Part shown: in pieces, positions 16,953-27,213 of the stretch
Layout: each line of letters opens with the position of its first letter
Position numbering within the stretch: position 1 is the first letter of the stretch
DNA from: Methanohalophilus sp.
GTDB lineage: Archaea; Halobacteriota; Methanosarcinia; Methanosarcinales; Methanosarcinaceae
DNA: 48,535 nt
NCBI RefSeq assembly: GCF_030156785.1
Contig: NZ_JASGLW010000013.1
Span: forward strand, 1-48,535
Direction: 5' to 3'
The notes under the pieces: model-generated
What the model was told of the DNA's origin: nothing
Seen by the model: only the letters and a program-made list of their open reading frames with translations
Databases searched by the model: none
Program-made: the position numbers and the translations under genes

Positions 16953-18197
16953 ATGGATTACGAATTGGGAGACATAATCAGAGTCACAAGAAATGGCAAT
17001 GAATATGAGGGTGTGGTCATGCCTTCAGTGACCGACCATATTGTGCTGAAGATGAAAAACGGCTATAATGTGGGAATCGAGCTGGAAGGCGCAGAAATTG
17101 CAATTATTGAAAGAAAAAGTGATGCAAAACCTACCCCACATAAAGAAAAAACACCGATCAATAAGAAACTCCCAAACATTACAATTCTTTCCACAGGGGG
17201 TACGATTGCAAGTAAGGTGGATTATCGCACAGGTGCTGTGACAGCTCAGTTTTCTGCCGATGACATTGTTAAAGCAATTCCCGAACTAGAGGATATTGCT
17301 AACATTCGTGGCAGGGTAATTACAAACATTCTGTCTGAAAACATGAAATCGGAAACCTGGGTTGATCTTGCGCATGCTGTCGCAGAGGAAATCGAAAAAG
17401 GAGCCGACGGCATTGTTATTGCCCATGGAACCGATACAATGATGTATTCGGCAGCTGCCCTTTCCTTCATGTTGCGCACCCCGGTTCCTGTTGTCTTTGT
17501 AGGATCCCAGAGAAGTGCGGATCGCCCCAGCAGCGATAATGTTATGAATGCCATATGCGCTGCAACCGTAGCAACCAGTGACATTGCTGAAGTGTGTGTC
17601 GTGATGCATAACAGTAGTTCCGATGACATGTGCGCTATCCATTATGGCACACGCGTGCGGAAAATGCATACCTCCCGCAGGGATGCTTTCAAATCCATCA
17701 ATTCCGAACCTATCGGCTACGTTGATTACTCTGACCGCAGGATTTCCACAAATCTGGAATACACAAAACGCGGTGAAAAAAAGCTCGAACTTATTAACAC
17801 AATACAGCCAAAATGCGCCTTAATCAAATTCATCCCCGGAGCAGATCCAGCGGTTCTTTCCTACTATATTGATACAGGATACAAAGGAATTGTAATCGAA
17901 GGAACTGGTCTTGGACATGTCTCCACAAACTGGATTCCGGAAATTGAACGTGCCACAACCGCAGGAATCCCGGTAATTGTAACGTCTCAGTGCCTCAACG
18001 GACGCATCTGCAACAGGGTTTATGATACCGGAAGAGATATGACCAAAGCAGGCGCCATTGAAGCTGAGGATATGCTGCCGGAAGTAGCACTTGTCAAACT
18101 TATGTGGGTTCTTGGGCAGACAAATGATATGAATCGGATCAGGAAACTCATGCAGAATCCGGTTAGCAACGAGATTGCATACTGCAGTCTCAAATAA
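16953..18197 (+). CDS. gatD: Glu-tRNA(Gln) amidotransferase subunit D
   Basis: This 414-aa asparaginase-like subunit frees ammonia from glutamine, and archaeal GatE uses it to convert Glu-tRNA(Gln) to Gln-tRNA(Gln). The start at 16953 ([15 protein letters not shown]) matches the N-terminal domain of the family; the in-frame ATG at 16782 lies within the MITE-like element and is rejected. The first catalytic Thr motif is [17 protein letters not shown] and the second is [32 protein letters not shown] is also typical. gatE is not in the window. AAAGGGGA before the ATG serves as the ribosome binding site. Confidence 0.95.
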   Translation: MDYELGDIIRVTRNGNEYEGVVMPSVTDHIVLKMKNGYNVGIELEGAEIAIIERKSDAKPTPHKEKTPINKKLPNITILSTGGTIASKVDYRTGAVTAQFSADDIVKAIPELEDIANIRGRVITNILSENMKSETWVDLAHAVAEEIEKGADGIVIAHGTDTMMYSAAALSFMLRTPVPVVFVGSQRSADRPSSDNVMNAICAATVATSDIAEVCVVMHNSSSDDMCAIHYGTRVRKMHTSRRDAFKSINSEPIGYVDYSDRRISTNLEYTKRGEKKLELINTIQPKCALIKFIPGADPAVLSYYIDTGYKGIVIEGTGLGHVSTNWIPEIERATTAGIPVIVTSQCLNGRICNRVYDTGRDMTKAGAIEAEDMLPEVALVKLMWVLGQTNDMNRIRKLMQNPVSNEIAYCSLK

Positions 18198-18212
18198 CGT
18201 TTTTAATAAAGC

Positions 18213-18244
18213 CAAAAAAAAGATGTCAGGCAGTTAGTACTGCC
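18213..18244 (-). terminator. Hairpin plus T-tract terminator of the pilin gene
   Basis: GGCAGT-TAGT-ACTGCC (18229-18244) forms a perfect 6-bp stem with a 4-nt loop. On the minus strand it is followed within a few bases by a run of eight T (about 18214-18221). It lies 15 bp after the TAA at 18259, not after the premature TGA, so it marks the end of the original full-length gene. Confidence 0.7.
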
Positions 18245-18258
18245 CAAGATATTTAAGA

Positions 18259-18750
18259 TTAGAACCTTACGTCAAAGACTGCGACCAACTGTTGGCTATT
18301 TACATCAATGAATTTGACGTTTGCAGTTTCCCCAGTTTCGACAACATTGCCATCCGCGTCTGTTGTTGCATTTGTATAAGTTCCAAGTCATATTGTACTA
18401 CTATTATTATAATTATAGAGATAAAGTGTTTCACCCGTTTCAAATGCTTTAAGATCTGAAGTATCCAATGCTGAAAGATTCACATTATCTCCATTGAGAA
18501 TTACTTTTGTATTTGCATCACTTAAAGTGACAACTTCGCCACCCTGATGCTCAATCTTAATGACATTGTGATCATTTAATTCAGCAGAGCTTCCTTTAAT
18601 ACTCGCCTGTGGAGCAGTTTCAGGTGATCCCATTCCAAGCACGAATGCAGCGATAACGGCGGCAAGGATTACAGTGATAGCAACCATCAGGATTACACCG
18701 ATGACTGGTGACAGTGCATCGTCTTTCTTAAATACTTCTGGCAATTTCAT
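18259..18750 (-). pseudogene. Type IV pilin/archaellin-like protein interrupted by in-frame TGA
   Basis: The N-terminus is a class III prepilin-type signal: a short charged head, KKDDALSPVIGVILMVAITV, and one long hydrophobic helix, as in the archaeal Pilin_N (PF07790) family. The frame reaches a TGA at 18388-18390 after 120 codons. It then stays open in the same frame for 42 more codons with normal composition, ending in FIDVNSQQLVAVFDVRF and TAA at 18259. A single base change would restore a 163-aa pilin. An RBS (AAAGGAG) and a TATA box lie upstream and a terminator lies after the TAA. UGA recoding is not known in this group, so a nonsense mutation or sequencing error is most likely. Truncated protein could still be made from 18388-18750. 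Confidence 0.85.
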
Positions 18751-18774
18751 TATTTACACTCCTTTTAGTGGGTT

Positions 18775-18784
18775 ATTTATATAC
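18775..18784 (-). promoter_or_regulatory. TATA box of the pilin gene
   Basis: On the minus strand it reads GTATATAAAT, about 30 bases before the ATG at 18750, with AAAGGAG between the two. The element is among the strongest TATA matches in the window. Confidence 0.55.
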
Positions 18785-18798
18785 ACTCATTATTATCC

Positions 18799-19005
18799 TT
18801 ATTCGTTTATATTCTTTTTCTTATTCTGTACCACTTTCTCAAGTTTGCGGGTCCACATTTCATCATTCATAGTTGTATATTCACACTCGAGATAATGGTG
18901 TACAGCAACACTGAGAGCCTCCTTGGTTGAAGGTTCATTGGTTTTCTTCTTTAGAGCCTCCAATTGCTCTTCTGTTAATACAGTCTGTGCATGTACAATT
19001 TTCAT
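18799..19005 (-). CDS. Small DUF5371-like protein
   Basis: This 68-aa soluble protein begins MKIVHAQTVLTEEQLEALKKK, followed by a predicted helical pair and a basic tail (VVQNKKKNINE). From memory this resembles the DUF5371 family of Methanosarcinales; function is unknown. The pattern (a beta-like N-terminus, then TEEQLEAL...STKEALSVAVHHYLEC) resembles small ribbon-helix-helix or antitoxin-like proteins, but no partner toxin is seen. GGAG lies about 8 bases before the ATG, and a TATA-like CATATAAAG is centred near 19048. It probably has its own transcript. Confidence 0.7.
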   Translation of the reverse strand: MKIVHAQTVLTEEQLEALKKKTNEPSTKEALSVAVHHYLECEYTTMNDEMWTRKLEKVVQNKKKNINE

Positions 19006-19146
19006 TCTGAAAGCTCCATATTATATCATGTGAGTGTTACACTATCTTTATATGATCTTATGATGGGTCTTGATATATATTGCTATCCCATACACAAAAG
19101 CAAAAATAGGTAAGAAGCAAGCAACTATAAAAAGAAAAATAAATGA

Positions 19147-20304
19147 TCAGGTTATAATTTTTCCAAGCTGATCGGTATCAATAGCACGTTTTATTTCCAT
19201 AGCAACCCTCCGCCCTGTACTCATTGGTTTTCTCCAGAGGGTATTACCATAGGGGTGCCCCACAGACATATGCACATTCGTACCACCGCCTACACGGGGA
19301 GCTACATCATAAATATAGAAATTAAGATCTTTATCAATACAGGTTTGCAGGCAGAAAGGACCGATAATTCCCGGCTCATAATGTTTCTGTGAAGCCTTCA
19401 CGTAAATCTCGGCAAGTTCAAACACTTTCTCCAGAAGAGATTCCCTCAAGGTAGCCGAATTATGCCCGCACACAGTATATTCGGGAGTGAGTTGGTGTTC
19501 TGCAAGGGTCATTTGCTGAGGTGCCGGAAGTCTTACATGACCATCAAGACTTGTTTCAAATCTCCAGTCAATTCCGAGCAATTCCACTTTTTCCATTTCC
19601 TCCTCTATCGGAGAATAGAACAGATCAAAGTTGAAAACCGGACCTATAATATACCTTTCAATCCGAGCTTCTGAAAGTGCCTCTGGAGTAATTACACCCT
19701 GCCTGATAAGAGACTCGGATTTTTCCAAATATTCATTATATGTACCTGCAGTGAAGAATCCACGTTCGAGTTTTTTCACTGCATGAGGGAGTTTTACCAT
19801 GCAGAGTGCATCAATGTCCTGTGGGTCGTTGATCTTTTCTGGAAATGGGAGACCTGCCTTTTCAAGCAGCCAGTAATAATCCTGATCAATACCTCGTTCT
19901 TCACTGCGCAGCATATTTCGGCTGCCAACAAGAGGTACTGCAAAATTATCTTCAATTTCATCAATGCTGCAATATGAAGTGAATGAACGATTCGGAATAA
20001 AAAGGGTATTATTATCAACAAGTTTCTGCTGATTTTCTTTTAATAATACTTCATCGAAATTGTCATAGCAGACGTAATCATCAACTATTCCACGCACAAC
20101 ATTACCCTCTGTATCCCTCATGGAACGGAAATACTTTGTGTAGGTTTTTTCACGTCCACTCCTGCAGACTGCATACGTCCTGAACCCTTCTTCCACGGCA
20201 CCATCAAATACATCAAGTCCTGAGTGAGATGCAATCGCCCCAATGCGAATATCATCATAGTTATAATTTTCAGCAATTTCGATTATCTCTTTCCTGTCTA
20301 TCAT
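19147..20304 (-). CDS. purP: FAICAR synthetase (PurP) or PurP paralogue
   Basis: This 385-aa ATP-grasp enzyme has the DUF1246/DUF1297 pair typical of PurP, which makes FAICAR from AICAR, formate and ATP in archaeal purine synthesis. Seen in the sequence are an N-terminal GAIASHSGLDVFDGAVEEGF, the ATP-grasp central region ending in YIIGPVFNFDLFYSP, and the C-terminal motif YDVAPRVGGGTNVHMSVGHPYG. Several methanogens have more than one PurP homologue, so this copy may be the diverged one. GAGGAT precedes the ATG. Its downstream flank is T-rich on the minus strand, a likely termination region. Confidence 0.85.
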   Translation of the reverse strand: MIDRKEIIEIAENYNYDDIRIGAIASHSGLDVFDGAVEEGFRTYAVCRSGREKTYTKYFRSMRDTEGNVVRGIVDDYVCYDNFDEVLLKENQQKLVDNNTLFIPNRSFTSYCSIDEIEDNFAVPLVGSRNMLRSEERGIDQDYYWLLEKAGLPFPEKINDPQDIDALCMVKLPHAVKKLERGFFTAGTYNEYLEKSESLIRQGVITPEALSEARIERYIIGPVFNFDLFYSPIEEEMEKVELLGIDWRFETSLDGHVRLPAPQQMTLAEHQLTPEYTVCGHNSATLRESLLEKVFELAEIYVKASQKHYEPGIIGPFCLQTCIDKDLNFYIYDVAPRVGGGTNVHMSVGHPYGNTLWRKPMSTGRRVAMEIKRAIDTDQLGKIIT

Positions 20305-20373
20305 CTGGAAATCCTCATAATTACTTTCAGGATAACTAATATGAGAGCTAAATAAAAGACTTTTGTGGCTAAC

Positions 20374-20976
20374 TTAAACTGAAACAATAAAAAGTGGTGT
20401 TATAAGCGTCTCCACCACTGCAGCAATAAGAAGCATTGGAACCACAAACCTGAAGAATATTGAAAGCCCGCGTGTAAGTTCTTCCTTCACATTTGACGGT
20501 CGCCCGCGCACAACATCAAATGAAGCAATGCCCACCCGCATACCAATAGCAACCGAGAGAAATATCATGGGCAATTCAATAATCCCATGTGGCAGGATTG
20601 CAGCCAGAATAAAAATAAGACCTTTGTCAGAGAAAACATAGGATACAACACCCACTAAGAATCCATTGTATGCGAGGAAAAGAAATGGAATTATTCCCAG
20701 TAATACGCCAAGCAATATTGCAAAGAGACTTTTAATTGAATTATTCAAAAAAATAAGCAGCATTATCTGCAGTGGCGTTAGTCCCTCCATTAGCTCCACA
20801 ATGGATTCCAATTCCTGAAGAGATAAATCTGCCATTTCCGGATTCATTGATGTAAACACATATCCTGCCACGGCACTGATGAAAAACACCACTATGGATA
20901 AAAGAAGTAACTGTTTTATCTCATTAACATATGTCCGTATCTCCATAATATCTAAATCCGAAAGTAACCCATACAT
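20374..20976 (-). CDS. SpoIIM-like (DUF95) membrane protein
   Basis: This 200-aa integral membrane protein has five or so hydrophobic helices. The family motif HGIIELPMIFLSVAIGMRVG is at about 128-147, and RGRPSNVKEELTRGLSIFFR follows before the last helix. Bacterial SpoIIM works in forespore engulfment; the archaeal role is unknown. It starts one base after the stop of the DUF63 gene, so the two are translated from one mRNA and may act together in the membrane. Confidence 0.85.
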   Translation of the reverse strand: MYGLLSDLDIMEIRTYVNEIKQLLLLSIVVFFISAVAGYVFTSMNPEMADLSLQELESIVELMEGLTPLQIMLLIFLNNSIKSLFAILLGVLLGIIPFLFLAYNGFLVGVVSYVFSDKGLIFILAAILPHGIIELPMIFLSVAIGMRVGIASFDVVRGRPSNVKEELTRGLSIFFRFVVPMLLIAAVVETLITPLFIVSV

Positions 20977-20977
20977 C

Positions 20978-21826
20978 TTAAATCCCCAGAGTCATCCGTA
21001 ATGTATTCCTACATGCAGGAGACAATCCCAATATAATAATTACCATTTTCACAAACGTTGTTAAAGATGTTGATCCATCTTCTTTAAACTGTGTATCCAG
21101 TATATAAATCACCGGAAGGAAAATTGTAAGTTTAAGCGGGATCATGACCAATGCCGTCCCGGTAAGATCTATAAGGTATGCCGGAACAACATGTTTTTCG
21201 TAGTAACCCAAAAAATCAACGCCTACGAAAGTGGATGATGCATCCAGCAAATGAACCCACAGTATGGTTAAATTAACCCTGTCTGTTATAATTGAAAACC
21301 CTGCTCTTGCAGAAATATAGAAGATAAGGAAAGCTAAACCACTTCCCAAAAGGACGATTGCAAGGAATACAGCCGGCATCCGGACATCTTCGAAATACAA
21401 CAAAGTAATTAGATTGCAAAGAAACCAGAAAAATCCAAAGCCTGAAAACAAGCGATGCCAGTTATTTATTTTCCCAATATCATACAACTTTTTTGAGAGG
21501 ACAAGACATGACAGTGTTACAATAAAAACTACAACATAAATGTTTGGAGTTATGAAAAGATAGCTAAGGGGGGCAGAGAAAACACCCGCATCTTCAAGAA
21601 CTCTTAAAGAAGATCCGGCAAGAACAAAGGGGATTACCGAATAGATGAAGTGCTCGTCTATTTCCACATCCATTCTTTTCATTAATCTGACAACCCCAAA
21701 AACACATATACCGAGAATCAAACCCCATGTAATGGTGTTTACCGGATTGTATCCACTATCATAAATTACAGGGTCAATATAGTACCGGCTTATGAACTGC
21801 ATTAGCTGCTCTGCAAATTTACCCAT
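20978..21826 (-). CDS. DUF63 membrane protein
   Basis: This 282-aa polytopic membrane protein has about seven hydrophobic segments. The opening MGKFAEQLMQFISRYYIDPVIYDSGYNPVNTITWG and the acidic-polar stretch AGSSLRVLEDAGVF match the archaeal DUF63 family as I remember it. Function is unknown. The 145-bp gap upstream is shared with divergent egsA. The TCCTGCTCCTCCC tract on plus provides a GGGAGGAGCAGGA ribosome binding site on minus. It forms a two-gene unit with the SpoIIM-like gene. Confidence 0.83.
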   Translation of the reverse strand: MGKFAEQLMQFISRYYIDPVIYDSGYNPVNTITWGLILGICVFGVVRLMKRMDVEIDEHFIYSVIPFVLAGSSLRVLEDAGVFSAPLSYLFITPNIYVVVFIVTLSCLVLSKKLYDIGKINNWHRLFSGFGFFWFLCNLITLLYFEDVRMPAVFLAIVLLGSGLAFLIFYISARAGFSIITDRVNLTILWVHLLDASSTFVGVDFLGYYEKHVVPAYLIDLTGTALVMIPLKLTIFLPVIYILDTQFKEDGSTSLTTFVKMVIIILGLSPACRNTLRMTLGI

Positions 21827-21976
21827 CCTGCTCCTCCCTAGAAAATGCTTTCCGGATTATTAGATAGTGAATACTGGACATCTTCACATCGAAGAGTACA
21901 CCGTTTATAGCATAGGTAACTCTAATATAAGTGTTTTCATAACTCTTTTTAATAGAAAACAGGGTATGTTTAAGTG

Positions 21977-23038
21977 ATGGAAATCGTGAAGGACAACAAA
22001 TGGATGCAACTCCCAAGGGATATACTTGTAGGTAGTGGAGTTATTAACAAAGTTGATGAGGTTTGCCAGGACCTGTTGCTTGGAGATCATGGACTTATTA
22101 TAACAGGAAAAAAAACCGCTGCAATTGCAGGAAAACCTGTACAGGAGATGCTCGAAGACAGCGGAAAAAACATCGATATATTCATTGCAAAAAGAGCTTC
22201 AATGGAGGAAATCGAAAGAGCAATGGAAGTTGTTAATCAGGATCACATAGGATTCCTGATGGGTGTTGGCAGCGGAAGTTCGATCGATGTCGCCAAGCTT
22301 GCAGCCACAAATCTCGACGTTCCTTTTCTGAGCATCCCAACTGCTGCATCACATGATGGTATAGTCTCATCAAGAGCATCAATAATTAAGGACGGAGATA
22401 GTGTATCCATACAGGCCAATGCCCCAATGGCAGTAATTGCAGACACCGAGATTATTGCAAAAGCACCATATCGCCTGCTTGCAGCAGGATGTGGGGACAT
22501 CATTTCCAATTGCACTGCCGTGCTGGACTGGGAACTGGCACATCGGCTCCAAAATGTAGCATTTAGTGAATATGCAGCAGCTCTTTCCAGAATGACTGCA
22601 AACATCCTTATTGATTCTGCTGATTCGATAAAACCCAAGCTTGAAAGCTCCGTAAGGATGGTAGTAAAAGCACTTGTTTCCAGTGGTGTTGCAATGAGTA
22701 TTGCCGGATCATCTCGCCCCGCATCCGGATCTGAACACATGTTCAGCCATGCCCTCAACAAGATTGCACCAAATCCGGCACTTCATGGGGAGCAATGCGG
22801 AGTTGGAACAATTCTTATGATGTATTTGCATGGTGGAGACTGGAAGAAAATTAAGCACGCCCTTGAAACCATTAATGCACCCACTACCGCAAAAGCTCTC
22901 GGCATTGAAGATAAATATATATTAGAAGCGCTTGTTCAATGTCATAAAATCAGGCCGGAACGATATACTATCCTTGGAACAGGCATTACAAGGGATGCTG
23001 CGGAAATTGTTGCAAAAACAACCGGAGTAATTTCATAA
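21977..23038 (+). CDS. egsA: sn-Glycerol-1-phosphate dehydrogenase
   Basis: This 353-aa enzyme reduces dihydroxyacetone phosphate to sn-glycerol-1-phosphate, the stereospecific backbone of archaeal membrane lipids. The nucleotide-binding loop is [15 protein letters not shown] (about 94-108). Zinc-site residues lie in [12 protein letters not shown] and later [11 protein letters not shown] and [10 protein letters not shown]. The ATG at 21977 directly follows a GTG at 21974; AGGGT (21961-21965) could serve either, so the start is uncertain by one codon. An essential archaeal gene, leading a run with UPF0179 and DUF2150. Confidence 0.95.
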   Translation: MEIVKDNKWMQLPRDILVGSGVINKVDEVCQDLLLGDHGLIITGKKTAAIAGKPVQEMLEDSGKNIDIFIAKRASMEEIERAMEVVNQDHIGFLMGVGSGSSIDVAKLAATNLDVPFLSIPTAASHDGIVSSRASIIKDGDSVSIQANAPMAVIADTEIIAKAPYRLLAAGCGDIISNCTAVLDWELAHRLQNVAFSEYAAALSRMTANILIDSADSIKPKLESSVRMVVKALVSSGVAMSIAGSSRPASGSEHMFSHALNKIAPNPALHGEQCGVGTILMMYLHGGDWKKIKHALETINAPTTAKALGIEDKYILEALVQCHKIRPERYTILGTGITRDAAEIVAKTTGVIS

Positions 23039-23072
23039 TTATATGTACAGTTACTAAATTCAGGTGATAATA

Positions 23073-23516
23073 ATGGATGACGACACCAAAATCACACTTA
23101 TCGGAACCCAGCTTGCCCGGGAGGGACTGGAGTTTATTTTTGAGAAAGGAGCACCCGAATGTGAGAAATGTAAGTTTAAAAGTACTTGCCTTGATCTTGA
23201 GAGGGGGAGAAAGTACAGAATTACTGGGATTCGATCTGATAAGGTGCAGGAATGTTTTGTTCATGAAGAGGGAGCATATGTAGTGGAAGTTGAAATGGCT
23301 CCCATTGTAGCAATAATCGAATCAAGAAATGCAGTAGAAGGTGCAACAATCAGGTATAAAGCACCAAATTGCGAAACAGAAGATCCGGCAATTTATGAAT
23401 TGTGTCATCCTGCCGGACTGAAAGAAGGGGACAAATGTATAATTAGTAAACTATTTGGACCTGTAGAAATCGATGACGAGGAAAACCTGAAAAAGGTTGA
23501 ACTGAAATTAGCATAA
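23073..23516 (+). CDS. UPF0179 family protein
   Basis: This 147-aa soluble archaeal protein of unknown function begins MDDDTKITLIGTQLAREGLEFIF, the conserved opening of UPF0179. Four or more cysteines (CEKCKFKSTC near 30-39, CFVHEEG, CETEDPAIYELC) suggest a zinc or Fe-S site. GGTGAT (23063-23068) is a perfect match to the 16S rRNA 3' end and sets the start at 23073 rather than the GTG at 23064, which lies within it. The gene is 35 bp after egsA and 24 bp before the DUF2150 gene, so co-transcription is likely. Confidence 0.88.
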   Translation: MDDDTKITLIGTQLAREGLEFIFEKGAPECEKCKFKSTCLDLERGRKYRITGIRSDKVQECFVHEEGAYVVEVEMAPIVAIIESRNAVEGATIRYKAPNCETEDPAIYELCHPAGLKEGDKCIISKLFGPVEIDDEENLKKVELKLA

Positions 23517-23540
23517 TTGTTATTAACGGGGTTTAAGAAG

Positions 23541-24161
23541 ATGCCGACAACCCAACATAAGCAGATTACACATGAATTTTATACTGAAGAACGCTGGGCA
23601 AACTGGTTAAAGCAGGTAGAGGAAAGTGACTTCAAGCTCAGCGAAAATGAAGAAGAAAGCAAGGGCGGAGAAATTTTTGTCAACATGCAGGATGATGTGA
23701 TACTTGCCTGCCTGAAAGTCATTGCAAAATACCAGAATGGCGAATATGACGCAGAAGAGACCGATGATATTCTTGCAAGTATTCAGGATATTGTACTCAA
23801 GTCACCTGAAAATATATCAGAAGATGCACAAATTATGATCGAGTCCCTTCAGAATTCATTTGTTGCGGCATTTGCATCATTTGAGAAATACCTCTATGGT
23901 AACTTTGATATTAACGCCAATATCGAGGATTTAATCAATGAAGCTGTTAAAGCCGAAGAAGCAGAGGATATTGAAGGAGCACTTGATCTGATAGCCCAGA
24001 TCGGAGCACTTATACTTAGTGAAAAGGAACTTCCCGCTGAAAAAGTGGAAGAAATACCTTACGGGTTTGTAGCGGAATTCATGGATGGTATTGATTCCAT
24101 TGAGGCTGCTATGGTTGGTGCTGACAGCTATAAGGAAGACGACGGCGATTATGAAATTTAA
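23541..24161 (+). CDS. DUF2150 family protein
   Basis: This is a 206-aa acidic, helical, soluble protein. Recognisable family features are the opening MPTTQHKQITHEFYTEERWANWLKQVEES and a central DDVILACLKVIAKYQNGEYDAEETDDILA. No catalytic motif is visible; many Glu/Asp clusters suit a high-salt cytoplasm. The start at 23541 uses GGGG at 23528-23531 and removes eight residues of the longer open frame. Known only from methanogens and relatives as far as I recall. Its end is followed by a T-rich tract (24177-24197), a probable terminator before the F430 operon. Confidence 0.82.
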   Translation: MPTTQHKQITHEFYTEERWANWLKQVEESDFKLSENEEESKGGEIFVNMQDDVILACLKVIAKYQNGEYDAEETDDILASIQDIVLKSPENISEDAQIMIESLQNSFVAAFASFEKYLYGNFDINANIEDLINEAVKAEEAEDIEGALDLIAQIGALILSEKELPAEKVEEIPYGFVAEFMDGIDSIEAAMVGADSYKEDDGDYEI

Positions 24162-24317
24162 TCCTTAATACTCGCTATTTTCATTTTATTTTTCTACCAC
24201 AGTCAATCCGAATTCTTTTTATGTTATTACGTTGCTCATATGGAGTAACACAATCCACTACTGAAAGTAAGAACCTTACTTTAAATACATTCAATGTACA
24301 AAAATGGTGATTTGAAT

Positions 24318-24713
24318 ATGAGTGAAAAAATTGGAATCCTGGCAATCGGACACGGCAGCAGACTTCCATACAACAAGGAAGTAGTTACATCAATTGCAGA
24401 CACAATTGCAGAAAAGCACCCCGAATATGTAGTAATTCCGGGGTTCATGGAAAACTGCGGGCCTTCAGTGGAAGAAGCTTTACAGAGCTTTGAGGGAACA
24501 GGTGTTACACGCATTGCGGCAGTACCCGTTTTCCTTGCATCTGGTGTGCATATAACAGAAGACATCCCTAAAATCCTTGGGCTTGACCCAGAAACAAAGG
24601 AAGGAAAGATAACCATTGATGGAAATGAAGTTCCAATTGTTTATGGCAAACCCCTCGGAAACCATCCGCTTCTTGCAGACCTTGTTTTTGAAAGGGCAAA
24701 GGAAGTCCTCTGA
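24318..24713 (+). CDS. cfbA: Sirohydrochlorin nickelochelatase
   Basis: This 131-aa short CbiX-type chelatase inserts Ni2+ into sirohydrochlorin, the first committed step to coenzyme F430. Metal-site histidines are His12 (AIGHGSRLP) and His78 ([12 protein letters not shown]). GGTGATT at 24304-24310 places the start at 24318 ([15 protein letters not shown]). The TATA-like TTTAAATA at about 24281-24288 is the probable operon promoter. The same enzyme type can insert cobalt, but the four following cfb genes fix its role here. Confidence 0.95.
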   Translation: MSEKIGILAIGHGSRLPYNKEVVTSIADTIAEKHPEYVVIPGFMENCGPSVEEALQSFEGTGVTRIAAVPVFLASGVHITEDIPKILGLDPETKEGKITIDGNEVPIVYGKPLGNHPLLADLVFERAKEVL

Positions 24714-24725
24714 TCATTGGTAAAC

Positions 24726-26078
24726 ATGAATACCGGCCAGCAAAAATATGCAGTTCTTGACATGACCCATGGAGGGATTTTCATTGCAGAGAAACTTGCA
24801 GATCTGGGCCATACTGTCAAAGCTGTAGACGTTTATGGAACTCTTAAAAAGGAAGTTATTGCTGGCCTCCGGACTTTCGGGATTGAAATTGAAAACAAAA
24901 CCCTTTTTTCTGAAAAAGATATTGTTATAGCCCCTGTTCATCTGGACCCTGAAAATCCTGTATATCGGTCAGCACTGGCGTCTGGGGCTCAAATTATAAC
25001 TCACCACCATGCAGTGGGAATTATTCTGAACAAAAACGGGAATTTGAAAGGAAGACAGGTTTTTGAGATAACAGGATCAAAAGGAAAAACCAGCACCGCT
25101 TTTTTGCTGGCAGCCATCCTTTCAAAGGATATGTCTGTTGTCCTGCACACTTCCGGTGGTCTTTATCACCTGAGTCCCACAAGAAAAAAACTAATCCGCA
25201 AAGGACTGAGCATAGCACCTGCAAGTATTCTTGAAGCTATCAGATCTGTTGAGGAACAAGAACTTTCCATTGATGCATTTATTTTTGAGGACTCACTTGG
25301 AGGAACCGGGATTGCAGATATCGGCATAATAACAACTCTGGAACCGGAGTACGGAATTGCAAACAATAAACGAAATTCGAGTGATGCAAAATTGCAGATG
25401 GTTAAAAATGCAAAGCATAATTCAAAGATTGTAATTAATTGCGCTGATCTCGGGAAAGCGAAAAATTGCAATTCCAATGGTGAAATATGTACATTTAGCA
25501 GCAATGGGGAATGCAATGCAGATGTTGTAGTAACAGTCTCGCCAGATTCATTGGTTCTGAAAAAAGGGTCTAAAAATATCGAAATAGCCCTGAATGGGGA
25601 TTATGATCCCAGATCTTATTCAATGGCTTTTGCAGCTTCTGCCTGTGCTGCTCTGAAAGCCGGAATTGGCATAGATACAATTGCAGAAGCTTTCTCCGAA
25701 TTTTCCGGGGTTGAGGGAAGGATGAAAATTACGTCGTTGCAGGGAAGAAAGCTTATCGACAATTCCAGTTCTGGATTAAAAATTGATGATGCAGAAGCAG
25801 CCCTGAAAAAGGGATTTGATCCTGACAAAAAACTGACGTTGATAATTGGTGAACACGCTGCACAGGTTTGCGAGGGATTACCTCCGGAAGACGTTGAAAA
25901 GCTAGTGGTAAAATACAGTGACAGAATTGATCACCTCGTTCTAGTCGGAAAGCGAATGGAAAGTGTTGGCAGAGATAAAGCCATATATTGCAGCAGCCTT
26001 GATGAAGGCATAACAACTGCACTTACATTAACATCGGAAAACGACATAATCATTTCATGCGTGAAATGCTTCAGATAA
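24726..26078 (+). CDS. cfbE: Coenzyme F430 synthetase (Mur-ligase-like)
   Basis: This 450-aa ATP-dependent ligase of the Mur fold carries out the last step of F430 synthesis, activating the side-chain acid of seco-F430 to close the six-membered carbocyclic ring. The ATP loop is [15 protein letters not shown] (about 113-127). The central domain has [23 protein letters not shown], and the C-terminal domain has [22 protein letters not shown]. The ATG at 24726 is taken; a TTG at 24717 is an alternative. Twelve bases separate it from cfbA. It is placed second in this operon, between cfbA and the nitrogenase-like pair. Confidence 0.93.
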   Translation: MNTGQQKYAVLDMTHGGIFIAEKLADLGHTVKAVDVYGTLKKEVIAGLRTFGIEIENKTLFSEKDIVIAPVHLDPENPVYRSALASGAQIITHHHAVGIILNKNGNLKGRQVFEITGSKGKTSTAFLLAAILSKDMSVVLHTSGGLYHLSPTRKKLIRKGLSIAPASILEAIRSVEEQELSIDAFIFEDSLGGTGIADIGIITTLEPEYGIANNKRNSSDAKLQMVKNAKHNSKIVINCADLGKAKNCNSNGEICTFSSNGECNADVVVTVSPDSLVLKKGSKNIEIALNGDYDPRSYSMAFAASACAALKAGIGIDTIAEAFSEFSGVEGRMKITSLQGRKLIDNSSSGLKIDDAEAALKKGFDPDKKLTLIIGEHAAQVCEGLPPEDVEKLVVKYSDRIDHLVLVGKRMESVGRDKAIYCSSLDEGITTALTLTSENDIIISCVKCFR

Positions 26079-26091
26079 CAGGAGAATTTAC

Positions 26092-27213
26092 ATGGAAGAT
26101 ATCACTATTATGCACCCGCGCCCGAGTTCAATCGTGGCTGCACTTTATACTCTCAGGGATCTAAACGTTGATGTGGCCATCCTTCACGGACCCGCAGGCT
26201 GTTCATTCAAACACGCTCGCCTTCTAGAAGAAGACGGGATTCGTGTTGTAACCACAGCGCTTGATGAAAGTGGGTTTGTCTTTGGAGGACATGATAAATT
26301 GGTGAACATGCTCCACAAGGTTGATGAAATGTTTCACCCAAAACTTATCGGTGTTGTCGGGACATGTGCAAGTATGATAATCGGGGAAGAACTGCATGAG
26401 CCAGTAATGGAGGCAAATCTTGATGTTCCGGTTATTGAAGTGGAAGTGCATGCAGGATATAACGATAATACAAAGGGAGTGCTTTTTGCCCTTGAATCAG
26501 CTCTTGACGTGGGAATAATTGACAGGCATGAATTTGACAGGCAGAAACACTTGCTTGAGGAAGCAACAAATGTTGAAAAGCGTCATGGTGCTGCCAGCAG
26601 GGAATACCTTGAACCGTCACGTGGCGACATGAAGTACAATGTTGCAAAACGAGTCGTTGAATTATTAAATAAAGGGAAAAAAGGCCTTTGCATAATGAAT
26701 GCAAAGAAAGAAACCGGCTACATGTTTGCAGATATCACTGCAGCTGTCAATGAGGCGGCAGCAAAAATGGGCAAATCAGAAAACCTTGTCAATATGGCAA
26801 ATATCGACCCTCAATTGGGGCTTCCAAGAGTCCGCGAGCATGCCGCTAACATAAAAGAAGATTTTGAGCAACGCGGGATTCCGATTCACGAAGTAACCGG
26901 TGGCCTGGATGAGTATGCAATTGCCGGCGAGCACATCAAAAAACTCATCAACGAGAAATACAGGGATTTCAATTTTGCGATAATCACCGGAGTGCCCCAC
27001 GCAATCCCAATGGATGCCCTTGGAGGAATGGAAATTATTTCTGTGACAAATGGACCCAGACAGGTTTTACCATTAAAGGAAATGGGACATCAACACGTAA
27101 TGGTCGAGATTGATCTTCACCCGAAAACATTGGGTGTGCGTGAAATTGTCGAATCCGAATTTGGCGCTACATTAAGAGGAGTAGCAGAAGATCTGATTAA
27201 GGTGGATAAATGA
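26092..27213 (+). CDS. cfbD: Ni-sirohydrochlorin a,c-diamide reductive cyclase, NifD-like subunit
   Basis: This 373-aa NifD-like catalytic protein works with CfbC in the six-electron reduction of Ni-sirohydrochlorin a,c-diamide and lactam ring formation, giving seco-F430. Cysteines suited to Fe-S ligation occur at [14 protein letters not shown] and [12 protein letters not shown]. It is shorter than true nitrogenase NifD, as usual for this group. The gene overlaps cfbC by four bases (ATGA, 27210-27213), which couples translation of the two partners. No NifK-like gene is present, so this looks like the single-subunit arrangement of CfbD. Confidence 0.95.
   Translation: MEDITIMHPRPSSIVAALYTLRDLNVDVAILHGPAGCSFKHARLLEEDGIRVVTTALDESGFVFGGHDKLVNMLHKVDEMFHPKLIGVVGTCASMIIGEELHEPVMEANLDVPVIEVEVHAGYNDNTKGVLFALESALDVGIIDRHEFDRQKHLLEEATNVEKRHGAASREYLEPSRGDMKYNVAKRVVELLNKGKKGLCIMNAKKETGYMFADITAAVNEAAAKMGKSENLVNMANIDPQLGLPRVREHAANIKEDFEQRGIPIHEVTGGLDEYAIAGEHIKKLINEKYRDFNFAIITGVPHAIPMDALGGMEIISVTNGPRQVLPLKEMGHQHVMVEIDLHPKTLGVREIVESEFGATLRGVAEDLIKVDK

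Noticed and set aside
18388-18390. UGA read as selenocysteine or tryptophan in the pilin gene
   Set aside because: Methanosarcinales are not known to use selenocysteine, no SECIS-like hairpin was recognised, and pyrrolysine uses UAG. A mutation or error is simpler.
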